NCBI RefSeq assembly: GCF_020073745.1
Contig: NZ_JAIRAU010000019.1
Coordinates: 1 to 64,000 of the forward strand
Origin: Nannocystis pusilla
GTDB lineage: Bacteria > Myxococcota_A > Polyangia > Nannocystales > Nannocystaceae
DNA length: 64,000 nt
Direction of reading: 5' to 3'
Each line of letters opens with the position of its first letter. The stretch's first letter is position 1. Under the pieces are notes generated by a model. It was not told where the DNA came from. It saw nothing but the letters and a program-made list of their open reading frames with translations, and ran no database searches. Shown in pieces: positions 16,462 through 24,844 of this stretch. Made by a program: the position numbers and the translations under genes.

Positions 16462-17553
16462 TCAGACCACCGATTCGCCGGCGGCCTCGGGAGCGCGGCC
16501 TTGCAGATCGTCGTGCAGCGTCTCGAGGTCGGGCGCGACCGGCTTGGGGCGGGCGAAGATGGCGAAGATCTTGAGCAGCGCCTCGCCCCAGCCCATCGTG
16601 CGGTAGGGATAGCCCACGCGCTCGCAGAACGCGCGCACGTGCGGGCTCATCCGCTTGTAATACACGTGTGAATAATTGGGGAACAGGTGGTGCTCGATCT
16701 GGTACTGCAGACCCGAGCAGACGAAGCCGCCGAGCGGGCCGGTGCGGAAGTTGATGGTGGTGCAGGTCTGCAGGGCCAGGAAGTCCTTGGGCCACTCGCC
16801 GCGGCGGACGCAGCCGGCCTCGTGCGGGTAATGGGCGGGAGCCAGCACGGCGAACAGCGGGTAGCCGAGGAAGGCGATCCGCACCATCGAGGCCAGGAGG
16901 GCGTCGGAGAACGGGATGAACAGGCTCGGCACGCCGACCCACGCGACCCAGTAGAGCGACATCGCCAGCAGGTCGAGCCAGTGGCCCCGGCGCCGCCGGC
17001 TCGGGTCGAGCAGCGCCTTCGTCAGGTAGACCCAGCTCGACTTCTGGCGCAAGAAGACGTGCACCCACAAGATGATCGGGAAGAAGTACTTCTGCAGGTG
17101 GCGGTAGTAGAAGCGGGCCAGGCCCCGCGCCTGCCGCATCTCCGCCTCCGTGGTGACGAACCACGGCATGAAGTCGTGGTCGTCGTCGATGCCCATCACG
17201 TTGGGCGCGGCGTGGTGAATCGTGATATGTGCGTTGCGCCAGTACGTGAGGGACAGGTTGGCGAACAGCGGATAGCCGAGGTACGACAGCAGCTCGTTGA
17301 CCCACTTCTTGTCGCTCGTGCCGTTGTGGGTCGACGTGTGGGTGTTGGTCGTGACCCCCAGCGTCCCGTAGGTCGAGATCGCCAGGCCCAGCCACGCCAG
17401 CGCCTGCGACTCGCAGGCCAGGAACATCACATAGCCGGCGATGGCGAGCGCGAAGTGGAGCAGCAATTCGGCGACGACCGCGCCGGTGGCCTTGCGATGC
17501 CACCCCCGAACAGCGAACTCGGCCCGGAGCGCCGCGAATTCTTCGAGATCCAT
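16462..17553 (-). CDS. front-end fatty acid desaturase
   Basis: 363 residues with the three His boxes of membrane di-iron desaturases: HTSTHN (about 72), HITIHH (about 108) and QYQIEHHLFP (about 297). Gln in place of the first His of the third box is the mark of front-end (delta-5/6/8-like) and linoleoyl-CoA-type desaturases. Four hydrophobic segments surround them. There is no N-terminal cytochrome b5 domain, so an outside electron donor is needed. It should introduce a double bond between an existing one and the carboxyl end of membrane fatty acids, at the cytoplasmic membrane. Some myxobacteria make polyunsaturated lipids, which fits. The gene is alone and divergent from the kinase at 18044. 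Confidence 0.9.
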   Translation of the reverse strand: MDLEEFAALRAEFAVRGWHRKATGAVVAELLLHFALAIAGYVMFLACESQALAWLGLAISTYGTLGVTTNTHTSTHNGTSDKKWVNELLSYLGYPLFANLSLTYWRNAHITIHHAAPNVMGIDDDHDFMPWFVTTEAEMRQARGLARFYYRHLQKYFFPIILWVHVFLRQKSSWVYLTKALLDPSRRRRGHWLDLLAMSLYWVAWVGVPSLFIPFSDALLASMVRIAFLGYPLFAVLAPAHYPHEAGCVRRGEWPKDFLALQTCTTINFRTGPLGGFVCSGLQYQIEHHLFPNYSHVYYKRMSPHVRAFCERVGYPYRTMGWGEALLKIFAIFARPKPVAPDLETLHDDLQGRAPEAAGESVV

Positions 17554-17789
17554 GGAAGGTCATGCTTAACCCGCGCGCGCCGGCGACGGAAGCGAAGAAG
17601 CGTGAGCTTACAAGCGCGCATCGACCTGCCCAGACACCCGCTCGCGGACGCAGATCGGGCCGGATCGATCGCTCGCCACCGATCGCGTCTCGCTCGCCCG
17701 CCGCCGCCGCCGCGCCCCCACGCGCGCCAGCGCGCAATGACCAATCTATGACAGATCTCCCCGCCCCTGGCGCGGGCGACGCTCGGGGC

Positions 17790-17827
17790 CTTCCTGTCCC
17801 CAAGGGCACATGCGGCCGATGACACCC
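17790..17827. repeat. degenerate 14-bp-pitch palindrome array
   Basis: Cores CCTG (17793), CACA (17807) and GACA (17821) keep the 14-bp register but not the CATG core. It is probably an old copy. Confidence 0.4.
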
Positions 17828-17857
17828 GAGGGCGTCGAGCACGGCGAATGACGTCGC

Positions 17858-17872
17858 GGCAGGATTCCTGCC
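17858..17872. promoter_or_regulatory. perfect inverted repeat
   Basis: GGCAGGA-T-TCCTGCC is a 7-1-7 inverted repeat, 171 bp before the kinase start and 304 bp before the desaturase start. The one-base centre argues for a protein-binding site rather than a hairpin. Confidence 0.35.
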
Positions 17873-18043
17873 ACGATTGCATCGACCACGACGAAATGTG
17901 ATGACCCCGTCGGTCGCCCGGTCCGCGGCCGCGGCCCTGCGCCCATCTCCAGTGCCTGCTTCACCCACATTGGATCCGGAACTCTGGTTCGGCGAGCGCG
18001 CGCTCGCGTCCATGGGCCGGGTTCGGCTAACCTCGCCGCGAGC

Positions 18044-21000
18044 ATGGCCCTGACGTCGGACTCGACGCAGACGACGCAGACGACCGCGGACGAGTCCAGC
18101 GACGGGCCGTCCGACCCGCCGCCGACCCCGGGGGAGCGCATCGGGCCGTATCGCCTGGTCCGCTACCTCGGCGCGGGCGGCATGGGGCTGGTCTACGAGG
18201 CGATCGACGACGAGCTCGGCGACCGGGTGGCGATCAAGACGCTGAGCCGACTCGATCCGTGGCGGCTGTTCCGGCTCAAGCAGGAATTCCGCACGCTGGC
18301 GGGCATCCGCCACGACAACCTGGTCCGCCACGAGGCGCTGGTGGTGGCCGACGGGACGTGGTTTTTGGCGATGGAGTACGTCGGCGGGGCGCGGCTCGTC
18401 GAGGCCGTGCGCGCCGATCCGGGCCAGCTGCGGCCGGCGCTGGCGCAGCTGGCCGCAGGCGTGCGGGCGCTGCACGCCGCCGGGGTGCTCCACCTCGACC
18501 TCAAGCCCGCCAACGTGCTCGTCGAGGCCGGGGGTCGGGTCGTGATCCTCGACTTCGGCCTGGCCCAGAGCGCGACCGTCAGCGCCGGCGCGAGCCCCCG
18601 CGGGGCCGCCGGCACGCCGGGGTACATCGCCCCGGAGCTGCTGCGCGGCGCCGCGGCCTCGCCGGCCAGCGACTGGTTCGCCGTCGGCGTGATCCTGTTT
18701 CAGCTGCTCACCGGCGAGCTCCCGGGGCCGCATCGCCGGCCGTCCGAGCGCGCCGGCGCCGTCCCGCCCGACCTCGACGGGCTGTGTGCGGCGATGCTCG
18801 CACCTGACCCGAAGGACAGGCCGGACGGGGCCGAGATCGCCGGCCGCCTCGGCGTCACGGTGAAGGCCGGCGACGACCGCGGGCCGGTGCCGCTGCTGGG
18901 CCGCGACGACGAGCGCGCGGCGCTGCTGCAGGCCCTCGCCGAGGCAACCCCCGGGGCGCCGAACTTCGTGCGCGTGTCGGGGGCCTCGGGGGTCGGCAAG
19001 ACCCGGCTGGTGCGCGAGGTGCTGGGCGAGCTGGAGCGCGACGGCGCGGCGCTGGTGCTGGCCGGGCGCTGCTACGAGTGCGAATCGGTGCCCTACGGCG
19101 GCTTCGACGCGGTCGTCGACGCGCTGATGCGCCGGCTGCGGGCCGCGAGGTGCTGGCGCGAGGTCGACGTCGCCGCCGCCTCGACCGTGTTCCCGGTGCT
19201 GTCGGCGCTGCTGCGCGGGCCGCAGGAGGACCCCGAGGGCGCCGTCGAGCGGGCCGCGGCGTTCGCCGCCGTGCGGGCCCTGATCGCCGCCGCCGCGGGC
19301 GGTCGTCCGGTCGTGCTGTTCGTCGACGACCTCCACCACGCCGGCGCCGACACGGCCGGGCTGATGCTCGACCTGCTGCTGCCGCGCGACGACGAGCTCG
19401 CGCTGACGATCGTCGCCACCTGCCGCAGCGACCGCGAGGCCGACAGCGCCTGCCTGCGCGAGCTGTACGCGCGCGCCGACGCCCGCGGCCAGGCGATCGC
19501 CGAGCGCCGGCTCGCCGTCGCCGCGCTCGCCCGCGACGCCTGCGAGGCGCTGCTGCGCCACCACCTCGGCGAGCGCGCCGACGCGGCCATCGCCGACCTG
19601 GCCCAAGAGTCAGGCGGCAACCCGTTCTTGCTCGAGGCGCTGGCGCTGGGCGGCGCCGCGGGGCCGGTACCGGCGATCGCCGAGTGGGTCCGGCGGCGCG
19701 CGCAGGGCCTGTCCGCGGAGGCGCAACGCCTGCTCGCCGCCGTCGCGCTCGCGGGCCAGCCGCTGCCGCAGGGCGTGCTGCTGCAGGCCGCGCGGGTGCA
19801 GAGCCCGGGCGCGACGCTGGGGGCCCTGCGGGCGCTGGCGCTGATCCGCATGCAGGGGTCGCGGCGGTGGGACATCGTCGAGCCGACGCACGACCGGATC
19901 GGCGAGGGCGTGGTCGGCGGGCTCGAGCCGGGGCTGCGGGTCGAGCTGCACGCGGCCCTCGCCGGCGCGCTCGAGCGCGAGCGCTGGGGCGCCCCCGAGC
20001 TGCGGGCGCGCCACTGGAAGGGCGCCGGCGAGCTGGCCCGGGCCTCGGGCGCCGCCGAGGAGGCCGCGGCCGAGGCCGAGCAGGCGCTGGCGTTCGAGCG
20101 CGCCGCGGCGCTGCTCGGCGACGCGGCCGAGTGGATCGCCGGCGAGGACCGCCCGCGCGCCGCCGAGCTGCGCCGCCGCCAGGGCCGCGTGCTCGTGCGC
20201 GCCGGTCGCTGCGCCGCCGGGGCCGAGGCGTTCCTGCGCGGCGCCGAAGATGTCCCCGAGGACAGCCGCTCCGAGCTCCTGCGCCAGGCCGCCGACGCGT
20301 GGATGGCCGGCGGCTACATCGATCGCGGGCTCGACCTGTTGCGGCCCATGCTGCGCGCCGAGGGCCTGTGGTGGCCGCGCTCGACCCCGCTGGCCGCGCT
20401 GGCCCTGCTATGGACATACGCGCGCCTGCGCCTGCGCGGCATCGAGGCCCGCGGCGACGTCGCGCCGACCGACGCGCAGCTGCGGCGCGTCGACCTGTGC
20501 TGGTCGGTCGGCATGGGCCTCACCAACACGATGCCGGCCGACGGCATGCTGTTCGCGGTGCGGGCATTGCTGGCCGCGCTGCAGGCCGGCGAGCCGCAGC
20601 GGATCGGCCGCGGGCTCGCCGTGCTCGGGGCATTTCATCGAATGATCGGGCGCGCCGAGGTCGGCGCCCGCTATGTCCAGAGGGCCCGCGAGATCGCCGA
20701 GGCCCGCGACGACCCGCAGCTGCTCGGCCTCACCTACGTGTGCTCCGCCGCCGACGCGATGATCAGCGGCGATTGGCGCGAGTGCGCCGCGCGGTGCGCC
20801 CGCGGCCTCGACGCCCTGTCGGCGCCGCGGGCCGGCATGCCGTGGGAGCGCGTGCTCGGGGCCTGCTTCGAATTGACCGCGCTCGACCAGCTCGGCCGAT
20901 TCGTCGACGTCGAGCGCCGCGCCGGCGAACACCTGCGCGACGCCGAGGCTCGCGGCGACCTCTACGGCCTCGTGGTGTTCAGTCAGTTCTTCGCCCAGGC

Positions 21001-21559
21001 CCGCGTCGCCGCCGGCGATCTGGCGACCGCTCGCCACTACGCCCGCGACAGCGTGCGCCGCTGGACCCGCCGCGATTACACCCTGCAGCACTTCTACGCC
21101 CTGCGGATCGAGGTCTGCTGCGACCTCTACGACGGCGAGGCCGTGCGCGCCGACTCGGCGTTGCGCGAGCGCTGGGGCGCGATCTCCCGCGCGGGGCTGC
21201 TGCGCAACCCGATCTCGCGGATCGACGCGCTGCTGCTGCGGGCCCGCTGCGCCCTGGCCCGGGGCGATCGTCGCGGCGCCGCGTGCATCGCCAGGCGGCT
21301 CGCCTGCGAGTCGCGGCCCGACGCCGGGCTGCACGCGCGGTGGATCCGGGCGCGGGCGGCCCCGCAGCGGCCCGGGGCGGCTGCCGAGCTCGCCGCGGCC
21401 GCACGCGGCTTCGGCGAAGTCGACATGACCATGGCCGCCTGGGCTCTCGAGCGGCGGCTCGCCGGCGCCGATCACGAGCGGCTCGCGCAGGCGGACCGCG
21501 CCCTCCGTGAGCTAGGTGTTCGCGACCCCGAACGCTGGCAGCGCGTCTTCCTGCCGTGA
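18044..21559 (+). CDS. Ser/Thr protein kinase - AAA/STAND ATPase fusion
   Basis: 1,171 residues. A Thr/Asp-rich start leads to a PknB-like kinase domain (residues about 35-285): glycine loop LGAGGMGLVYEA, Lys in VAIKTL, catalytic loop HLDLKPANV (Leu for Arg of HRD), DFG as LDFGLA, and APELLRG. A STAND-type ATPase follows, with Walker A GASGVGKT near 310, Walker B VVLFVDDLHHA near 422, and sensor-like GGNPFLLEAL. The remaining 550 residues are helical TPR-like repeats. Such proteins phosphorylate partners when the ATPase/repeat module senses a signal. The stop overlaps the start of an FHA gene by four bases (GTGA), so a phosphothreonine-binding partner is made with it. First gene of the run to 26640. 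Confidence 0.92.
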   Translation: MALTSDSTQTTQTTADESSDGPSDPPPTPGERIGPYRLVRYLGAGGMGLVYEAIDDELGDRVAIKTLSRLDPWRLFRLKQEFRTLAGIRHDNLVRHEALVVADGTWFLAMEYVGGARLVEAVRADPGQLRPALAQLAAGVRALHAAGVLHLDLKPANVLVEAGGRVVILDFGLAQSATVSAGASPRGAAGTPGYIAPELLRGAAASPASDWFAVGVILFQLLTGELPGPHRRPSERAGAVPPDLDGLCAAMLAPDPKDRPDGAEIAGRLGVTVKAGDDRGPVPLLGRDDERAALLQALAEATPGAPNFVRVSGASGVGKTRLVREVLGELERDGAALVLAGRCYECESVPYGGFDAVVDALMRRLRAARCWREVDVAAASTVFPVLSALLRGPQEDPEGAVERAAAFAAVRALIAAAAGGRPVVLFVDDLHHAGADTAGLMLDLLLPRDDELALTIVATCRSDREADSACLRELYARADARGQAIAERRLAVAALARDACEALLRHHLGERADAAIADLAQESGGNPFLLEALALGGAAGPVPAIAEWVRRRAQGLSAEAQRLLAAVALAGQPLPQGVLLQAARVQSPGATLGALRALALIRMQGSRRWDIVEPTHDRIGEGVVGGLEPGLRVELHAALAGALERERWGAPELRARHWKGAGELARASGAAEEAAAEAEQALAFERAAALLGDAAEWIAGEDRPRAAELRRRQGRVLVRAGRCAAGAEAFLRGAEDVPEDSRSELLRQAADAWMAGGYIDRGLDLLRPMLRAEGLWWPRSTPLAALALLWTYARLRLRGIEARGDVAPTDAQLRRVDLCWSVGMGLTNTMPADGMLFAVRALLAALQAGEPQRIGRGLAVLGAFHRMIGRAEVGARYVQRAREIAEARDDPQLLGLTYVCSAADAMISGDWRECAARCARGLDALSAPRAGMPWERVLGACFELTALDQLGRFVDVERRAGEHLRDAEARGDLYGLVVFSQFFAQARVAAGDLATARHYARDSVRRWTRRDYTLQHFYALRIEVCCDLYDGEAVRADSALRERWGAISRAGLLRNPISRIDALLLRARCALARGDRRGAACIARRLACESRPDAGLHARWIRARAAPQRPGAAAELAAAARGFGEVDMTMAAWALERRLAGADHERLAQADRALRELGVRDPERWQRVFLP

Positions 21560-22497
21560 TTGCGATAACATCGCGGCCCGTGGGAGCGCTCCTGGGGCTC
21601 GATACGGGGCGGGAAGAGCTGCTTCCTGCCCGCTGCCTGGTCGGCCGCTCCCGCGCGTGCGACCTCATCCTCGCGGCGCGCGACGTCTCGAGCCAGCACG
21701 CCGTCGTGCAATGGACCGGCGCGGTGTGGGAGCTGCAGGACCTGGGCAGCCGCAACGGCACCAGCGTCGGCGAGCACCGGCTGGCGTTCGGCGAGCGGGT
21801 GCCGCTGCGCCGCGGCCTGCAGCTCCGGTTCGGCCGCCAGTCGGGCGCCTTCGAGTTCGTCGACGACAGCGCGCCGCGGCCGATGGCGATCCACCTCGAC
21901 AGCGGCCGGATCCGCGTCGCCGACGGCGGGCTGCTGGCGCTGCCCGACGAGGACGCGCCCGAGCTGGTCCTGTACCCCGAGATGCCTGACCGGTGGATGG
22001 GCGAGCGTCCTGGCGAGATCTCGGAGGTCGGCGACCGCGCCGTCGTGCTCGTGCGCGGCGAGATGTGGCGCGTGCACCTCCCGACCGGCGGCTCGGGCAC
22101 CTGGGAGGAGAGCCAGGCCGGGCTCGTGGTCGCCGACCTGCAGCTGCGGTTCTCGCACAGCTCCGACGAGGAGTACGTCGAGCTGGTGGCGATCGCGGAG
22201 GGCCGGCGGATCGACCTCCAGGCCCGCGCGCACCACTACCCGCTCCTGCTGCTCGCGCGGGCGCGGCTGGCCGACCGGCAGCGCGGCGTACCCGGGCCGG
22301 AGCAGGGGTGGGTGCATCAGGACCGGCTGCTGACGATGCTGAAGATCGAGCCGGGTCACCTCAATATCAGCATCCATCGCAGTCGCGGGCAGCTCGGCCA
22401 GCACGGCGTGCTCGACGCCGCGAAGCTGGTGGAGCGGCGCAAGGGCACGCGTCAGCTGCGCCTCGGCGTCGAGCAGATCGAGATCGTCCGGGTCTGA
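21556..22497 (+). CDS. FHA domain protein
   Basis: 313 residues. The FHA domain covers residues about 8-105, with the phosphothreonine-binding signature: CLVGRSRACDLIL, SSQHAVVQW, DLGSRNGTSVGEHRL. The rest has a middle of strands and a C-terminal part (PLLLLARARLADRQRG, WVHQDRLLTML, LNISIHRSRGQLGQ) that looks like a winged-helix or transcription-regulator C-terminal fold; this is uncertain. Start: the GTG at 21556 overlaps the kinase stop. A second GTG at 21580 (GALLGLDTGREELL) is the usual N-terminus of such proteins and is a real alternative. It is likely to read phosphorylation by the adjacent kinase. Confidence 0.88.
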   Translation: MIAITSRPVGALLGLDTGREELLPARCLVGRSRACDLILAARDVSSQHAVVQWTGAVWELQDLGSRNGTSVGEHRLAFGERVPLRRGLQLRFGRQSGAFEFVDDSAPRPMAIHLDSGRIRVADGGLLALPDEDAPELVLYPEMPDRWMGERPGEISEVGDRAVVLVRGEMWRVHLPTGGSGTWEESQAGLVVADLQLRFSHSSDEEYVELVAIAEGRRIDLQARAHHYPLLLLARARLADRQRGVPGPEQGWVHQDRLLTMLKIEPGHLNISIHRSRGQLGQHGVLDAAKLVERRKGTRQLRLGVEQIEIVRV

Positions 22498-22576
22498 GCG
22501 GCCTCGGCCGTAACGCCGCGGTAATGTACACGCCGGGGCGAGCGTGCGAGTTTTGCCCGGCGAATCGGGGCGGTCG

Positions 22577-23116
22577 ATGAGTTCCTCCTATATATCCGCG
22601 CGCGGCCGCCTCTCGGGGACCCGGATCGCGGCGAGATCGGTGATATCCGTAGACAACGCCGACCTCGCCGCCGAGCCGGGCTCTCCGGGGCGGATAGCGA
22701 CCTCCGAATGGCTCGACCGTCTGATTCGTACCACCCTCGCCGGCAAGCTGAGCCCGGCCGCGCTGCTGCGCTTCGGCGACAACAGCTATTATTTGCCGTC
22801 GCGCCGGGAGCTGGCGCTCATCTTGCGCGAGAGCCAGGCCGACCGCAAGCAGCACATGCTCGAGCGCTACGATTGTGACGACTTCGCCTACGCGATCAAG
22901 GGCGAGATGACGGCCCACGCGTACGACGCCGGCGAGCTGCGCTACGGGCTGTGCGTCGGGCTCGCGTGGGGCAAGTTCGACTGGATGACCGTCGCCGGCC
23001 AGGCCGTCAACTGGGCCGTCACCTGCGACGAGGCGGTGTGGTTCATCGAGCCGCAGACCGACGACATCTACCCCTGCGAGCGCTGCACCGGCGGGCTCGA
23101 GCTGCTCCTCGTGTGA
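22577..23116 (+). CDS. MOA-type (agglutinin C-terminal) cysteine-protease-fold protein, His replaced
   Basis: 179 residues from the ATG at 22577. The C-terminal 120 residues match the papain-like C-terminal domain of Marasmius oreades agglutinin and bacterial MOA-related proteins: YYLPSRRELALIL, then RYDCDDFAYAIKGE with the nucleophile Cys, a GLAWGK strand, GQAVNWAV and FIEPQTDDIYP. In MOA the triad is Cys215, His257 and Glu274. Here, 42 residues after the Cys, the His position holds Gln (GQAVNW), and Glu follows at +58. Loss of the base should disable or alter catalysis. It has no lectin domain and no signal peptide. It sits 79 bp after the FHA gene and before a serine protease, which points to a regulatory or binding role in this cluster. 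Confidence 0.75.
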   Translation: MSSSYISARGRLSGTRIAARSVISVDNADLAAEPGSPGRIATSEWLDRLIRTTLAGKLSPAALLRFGDNSYYLPSRRELALILRESQADRKQHMLERYDCDDFAYAIKGEMTAHAYDAGELRYGLCVGLAWGKFDWMTVAGQAVNWAVTCDEAVWFIEPQTDDIYPCERCTGGLELLLV

Positions 23117-23232
23117 GGGCGTCCCGCGAGGCGCCGCCGGCGGAGATCGATCCGCGGTCTCGATTCGTTGTAATCGCGCGGTAACTGCCGCACTGCGGCC
23201 AGCGCGTAGCATTGCGCGAAGAACCGCGAGAC

Positions 23233-24261
23233 ATGCCGCCCACCGATCTCCGCCACGTGAATCTCGAGCTGTTGTTGCGCGAGCTGGATCGCCGTCTCCC
23301 GACCGACGTCGCGTCGATCGACCTCGGCGGGGCGTCCTCCCCGGCCCTGGCCGCCGCGGCGATCCGGCAGCTGGTGGCGGTGCACGGCTCGAACGACCTC
23401 GTCAACGTGCCGCCGGAGGGCCGGGCCCTGCCGCCGCGGCTCGACGTGCTCCTCGGCAAGCTCGACATCCACGACCGCCAGGCCACCGACTACTTGCGGG
23501 AGCTGCGAGCCGACGAGGAGGGCGTGGCCGTCCTGTTCGACCGCGCCGAGCTCGGCGAGCTGGTCGACGGCCACTACCTCCTGCGCACCAAACCGCTGCG
23601 CGAGCACTTCGACCTGTGCGACGCCCGCTTCGGGCGCGAGCCGTGCATCCCGGGCGCCCGCGGCTCGGGCTTCCTGGTCGCGCGCTACCCGGCCCGCCGG
23701 CGCAGCCGCTGGCTGGTGACCGCCTCGCATTGCATCTCCCCGGCGGAGATCGCCAGCACCGTCGTCACCTTCGCCTTCGACGTCGCGGCCGTGCAGGACG
23801 GCGTGGTCCGGATCGCCGCCGACGAGGTCTACGAGCTGCGCGCCGAGCTGCTGCGCTGCGCCGAGGGCGACCCGGCCGACTGGGCCATCTTCGAGCTCGA
23901 CCGCGAGGTCGAGGGCCGCACGATCCGCCCGCTGGCGTGCGAGCCGATCGGCCTGGCGCGCCCGGTTCACGTCGTCGGGCACCCGCTCGGCCTGCCGCGC
24001 AAGCTGGCCGGCAACGCGCTCGTGCGCGAGGCCGCGGTCGATCACTTCAAGGCCAACCTCGACGCCTACGGCGGCAACTCCGGCTCGCCGATCTTCGACT
24101 CCGAGACCCACGCGATCGTCGGCCTGCTGGTGTCCGGCCAGGAGGACCTGGTGGCCTCGCTCGGCTGCAAGCTCGATCAATGCATGCTCGACCAGTGCCC
24201 CGGCGAGGTCTGCACCCGCGTGGCCCTGTTCGCCGATTTCATCCCCTATCCCGAACTGTAG
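23233..24261 (+). CDS. trypsin-like serine protease with N-terminal helical domain
   Basis: 342 residues from the ATG at 23233; the TTG that opens the frame is not needed. Residues about 1-85 are a small helical domain (NLELLLRELDRRLPTDVASI, LAAAAIRQLVAVHGSNDLV). Its form resembles effector-associated or death-like adaptor domains seen on bacterial trypsin-like conflict proteins, but I cannot assign it firmly. Residues about 130-340 are a chymotrypsin fold with the triad visible: His in WLVTASHC, Asp in PADWAIFEL, Ser in YGGNSGSPIF. There is no signal peptide, so the protease is cytoplasmic, unusual for this fold. It is followed after 13 bp by the next gene. A substrate among its neighbours is plausible. 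Confidence 0.85.
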   Translation: MPPTDLRHVNLELLLRELDRRLPTDVASIDLGGASSPALAAAAIRQLVAVHGSNDLVNVPPEGRALPPRLDVLLGKLDIHDRQATDYLRELRADEEGVAVLFDRAELGELVDGHYLLRTKPLREHFDLCDARFGREPCIPGARGSGFLVARYPARRRSRWLVTASHCISPAEIASTVVTFAFDVAAVQDGVVRIAADEVYELRAELLRCAEGDPADWAIFELDREVEGRTIRPLACEPIGLARPVHVVGHPLGLPRKLAGNALVREAAVDHFKANLDAYGGNSGSPIFDSETHAIVGLLVSGQEDLVASLGCKLDQCMLDQCPGEVCTRVALFADFIPYPEL

Positions 24262-24274
24262 CGAAAGGAACCTC

Positions 24275-24841
24275 GTGCTGCTGTATCTGCTCACCGACTT
24301 CGCCCGCGACGTCGCCGGCGTCCGCGACCGCTTCGCCAACGACCCCGCCGCCGTCCTCGACGACTACAACGTCAAACCGGCCGACTATCAGGCGCTCGTC
24401 AATCTGCCCGAGGGCATCGTCACGCTGCTGCCGGTCGGCGTCGTCGACGCCATCCGCGCGATCAAGGAGGTCCCGCAGCCGACCATGTTGTGGCCGGGGC
24501 CGACGCTGTCGATCGGCGGCGTCCAACCCGACCTCGTCGGCCTCGGTCAGCCGGTCGCGCTGGCGATCACGATCGAGGTCGATCCGCCCGACGAGTTCTC
24601 CGGCAGCCCCGAGTTCGCGGTCGAGGTCTATTTCCGGCGCGAGCTCACCGTCGTCCACGGCGCGCCCGTCCTGCCGATCCCCGTACCGGCGCCGCCGGTC
24701 GACGAGGTCACCTTCGAGTGCCTCGCCACCTTCGAGGAGCCGGGCGAGTACCAGGTCGACGTCGCGGTCACGCGCCTGCGGCCGCGCCCGTTCCGCAAGG
24801 TCGCCCGCTACTACGGAACCCTCAAGGTCCGGCGGGGCTGA
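24275..24841 (+). CDS. LigA/Nif11-like helical domain fused to Ig-like domain
   Basis: 188 residues from a GTG with AAGGA six bases upstream. Residues 1-45 (LLTDFARDVAGVRDRFANDP, then AAVLDDYNVKPADYQAL) have the spacing and motif of the short helical domain of LigA and Nif11-type proteins, which also forms RiPP leader peptides. A hydrophobic linker (LLPVGVVDAIRAI) leads to about 110 residues of strands (LVGLGQPVALAITIEV, FAVEVYFRREL, FECLATFEEPGEYQVDVAV, YYGTLKVRRG), an immunoglobulin-like sandwich. No catalytic motif. It is wedged between the trypsin-like gene (13 bp) and the next gene (3 bp), so it is translationally linked to both. It could be a protease substrate or adaptor; this is inference. 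Confidence 0.7.
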   Translation: MLLYLLTDFARDVAGVRDRFANDPAAVLDDYNVKPADYQALVNLPEGIVTLLPVGVVDAIRAIKEVPQPTMLWPGPTLSIGGVQPDLVGLGQPVALAITIEVDPPDEFSGSPEFAVEVYFRRELTVVHGAPVLPIPVPAPPVDEVTFECLATFEEPGEYQVDVAVTRLRPRPFRKVARYYGTLKVRRG

Positions 24842-24844
24842 GCC

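Larger units (their letters stand above)
17554..18043. other. divergent intergenic region
   Basis: The 490 bp separate the desaturase and the kinase gene. They hold a weak palindrome array (17790-17827) and a perfect inverted repeat (17858-17872). The longer frames across the region are Arg/Pro-rich shadows. Confidence 0.5.

Noticed and set aside
17746..18141. 131-residue minus-strand ORF upstream of the kinase
   Set aside because: It overlaps the kinase start and has no coding composition.
16202..19606. 1,134-residue minus-strand frame through desaturase and kinase region
   Set aside because: It overlaps two well-supported genes in other frames and is Arg/Gly-rich.
20401..20420. GGACATACG unit in the kinase gene as another palindrome copy
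   Set aside because: No partner unit 14 bp away on either side; likely chance.
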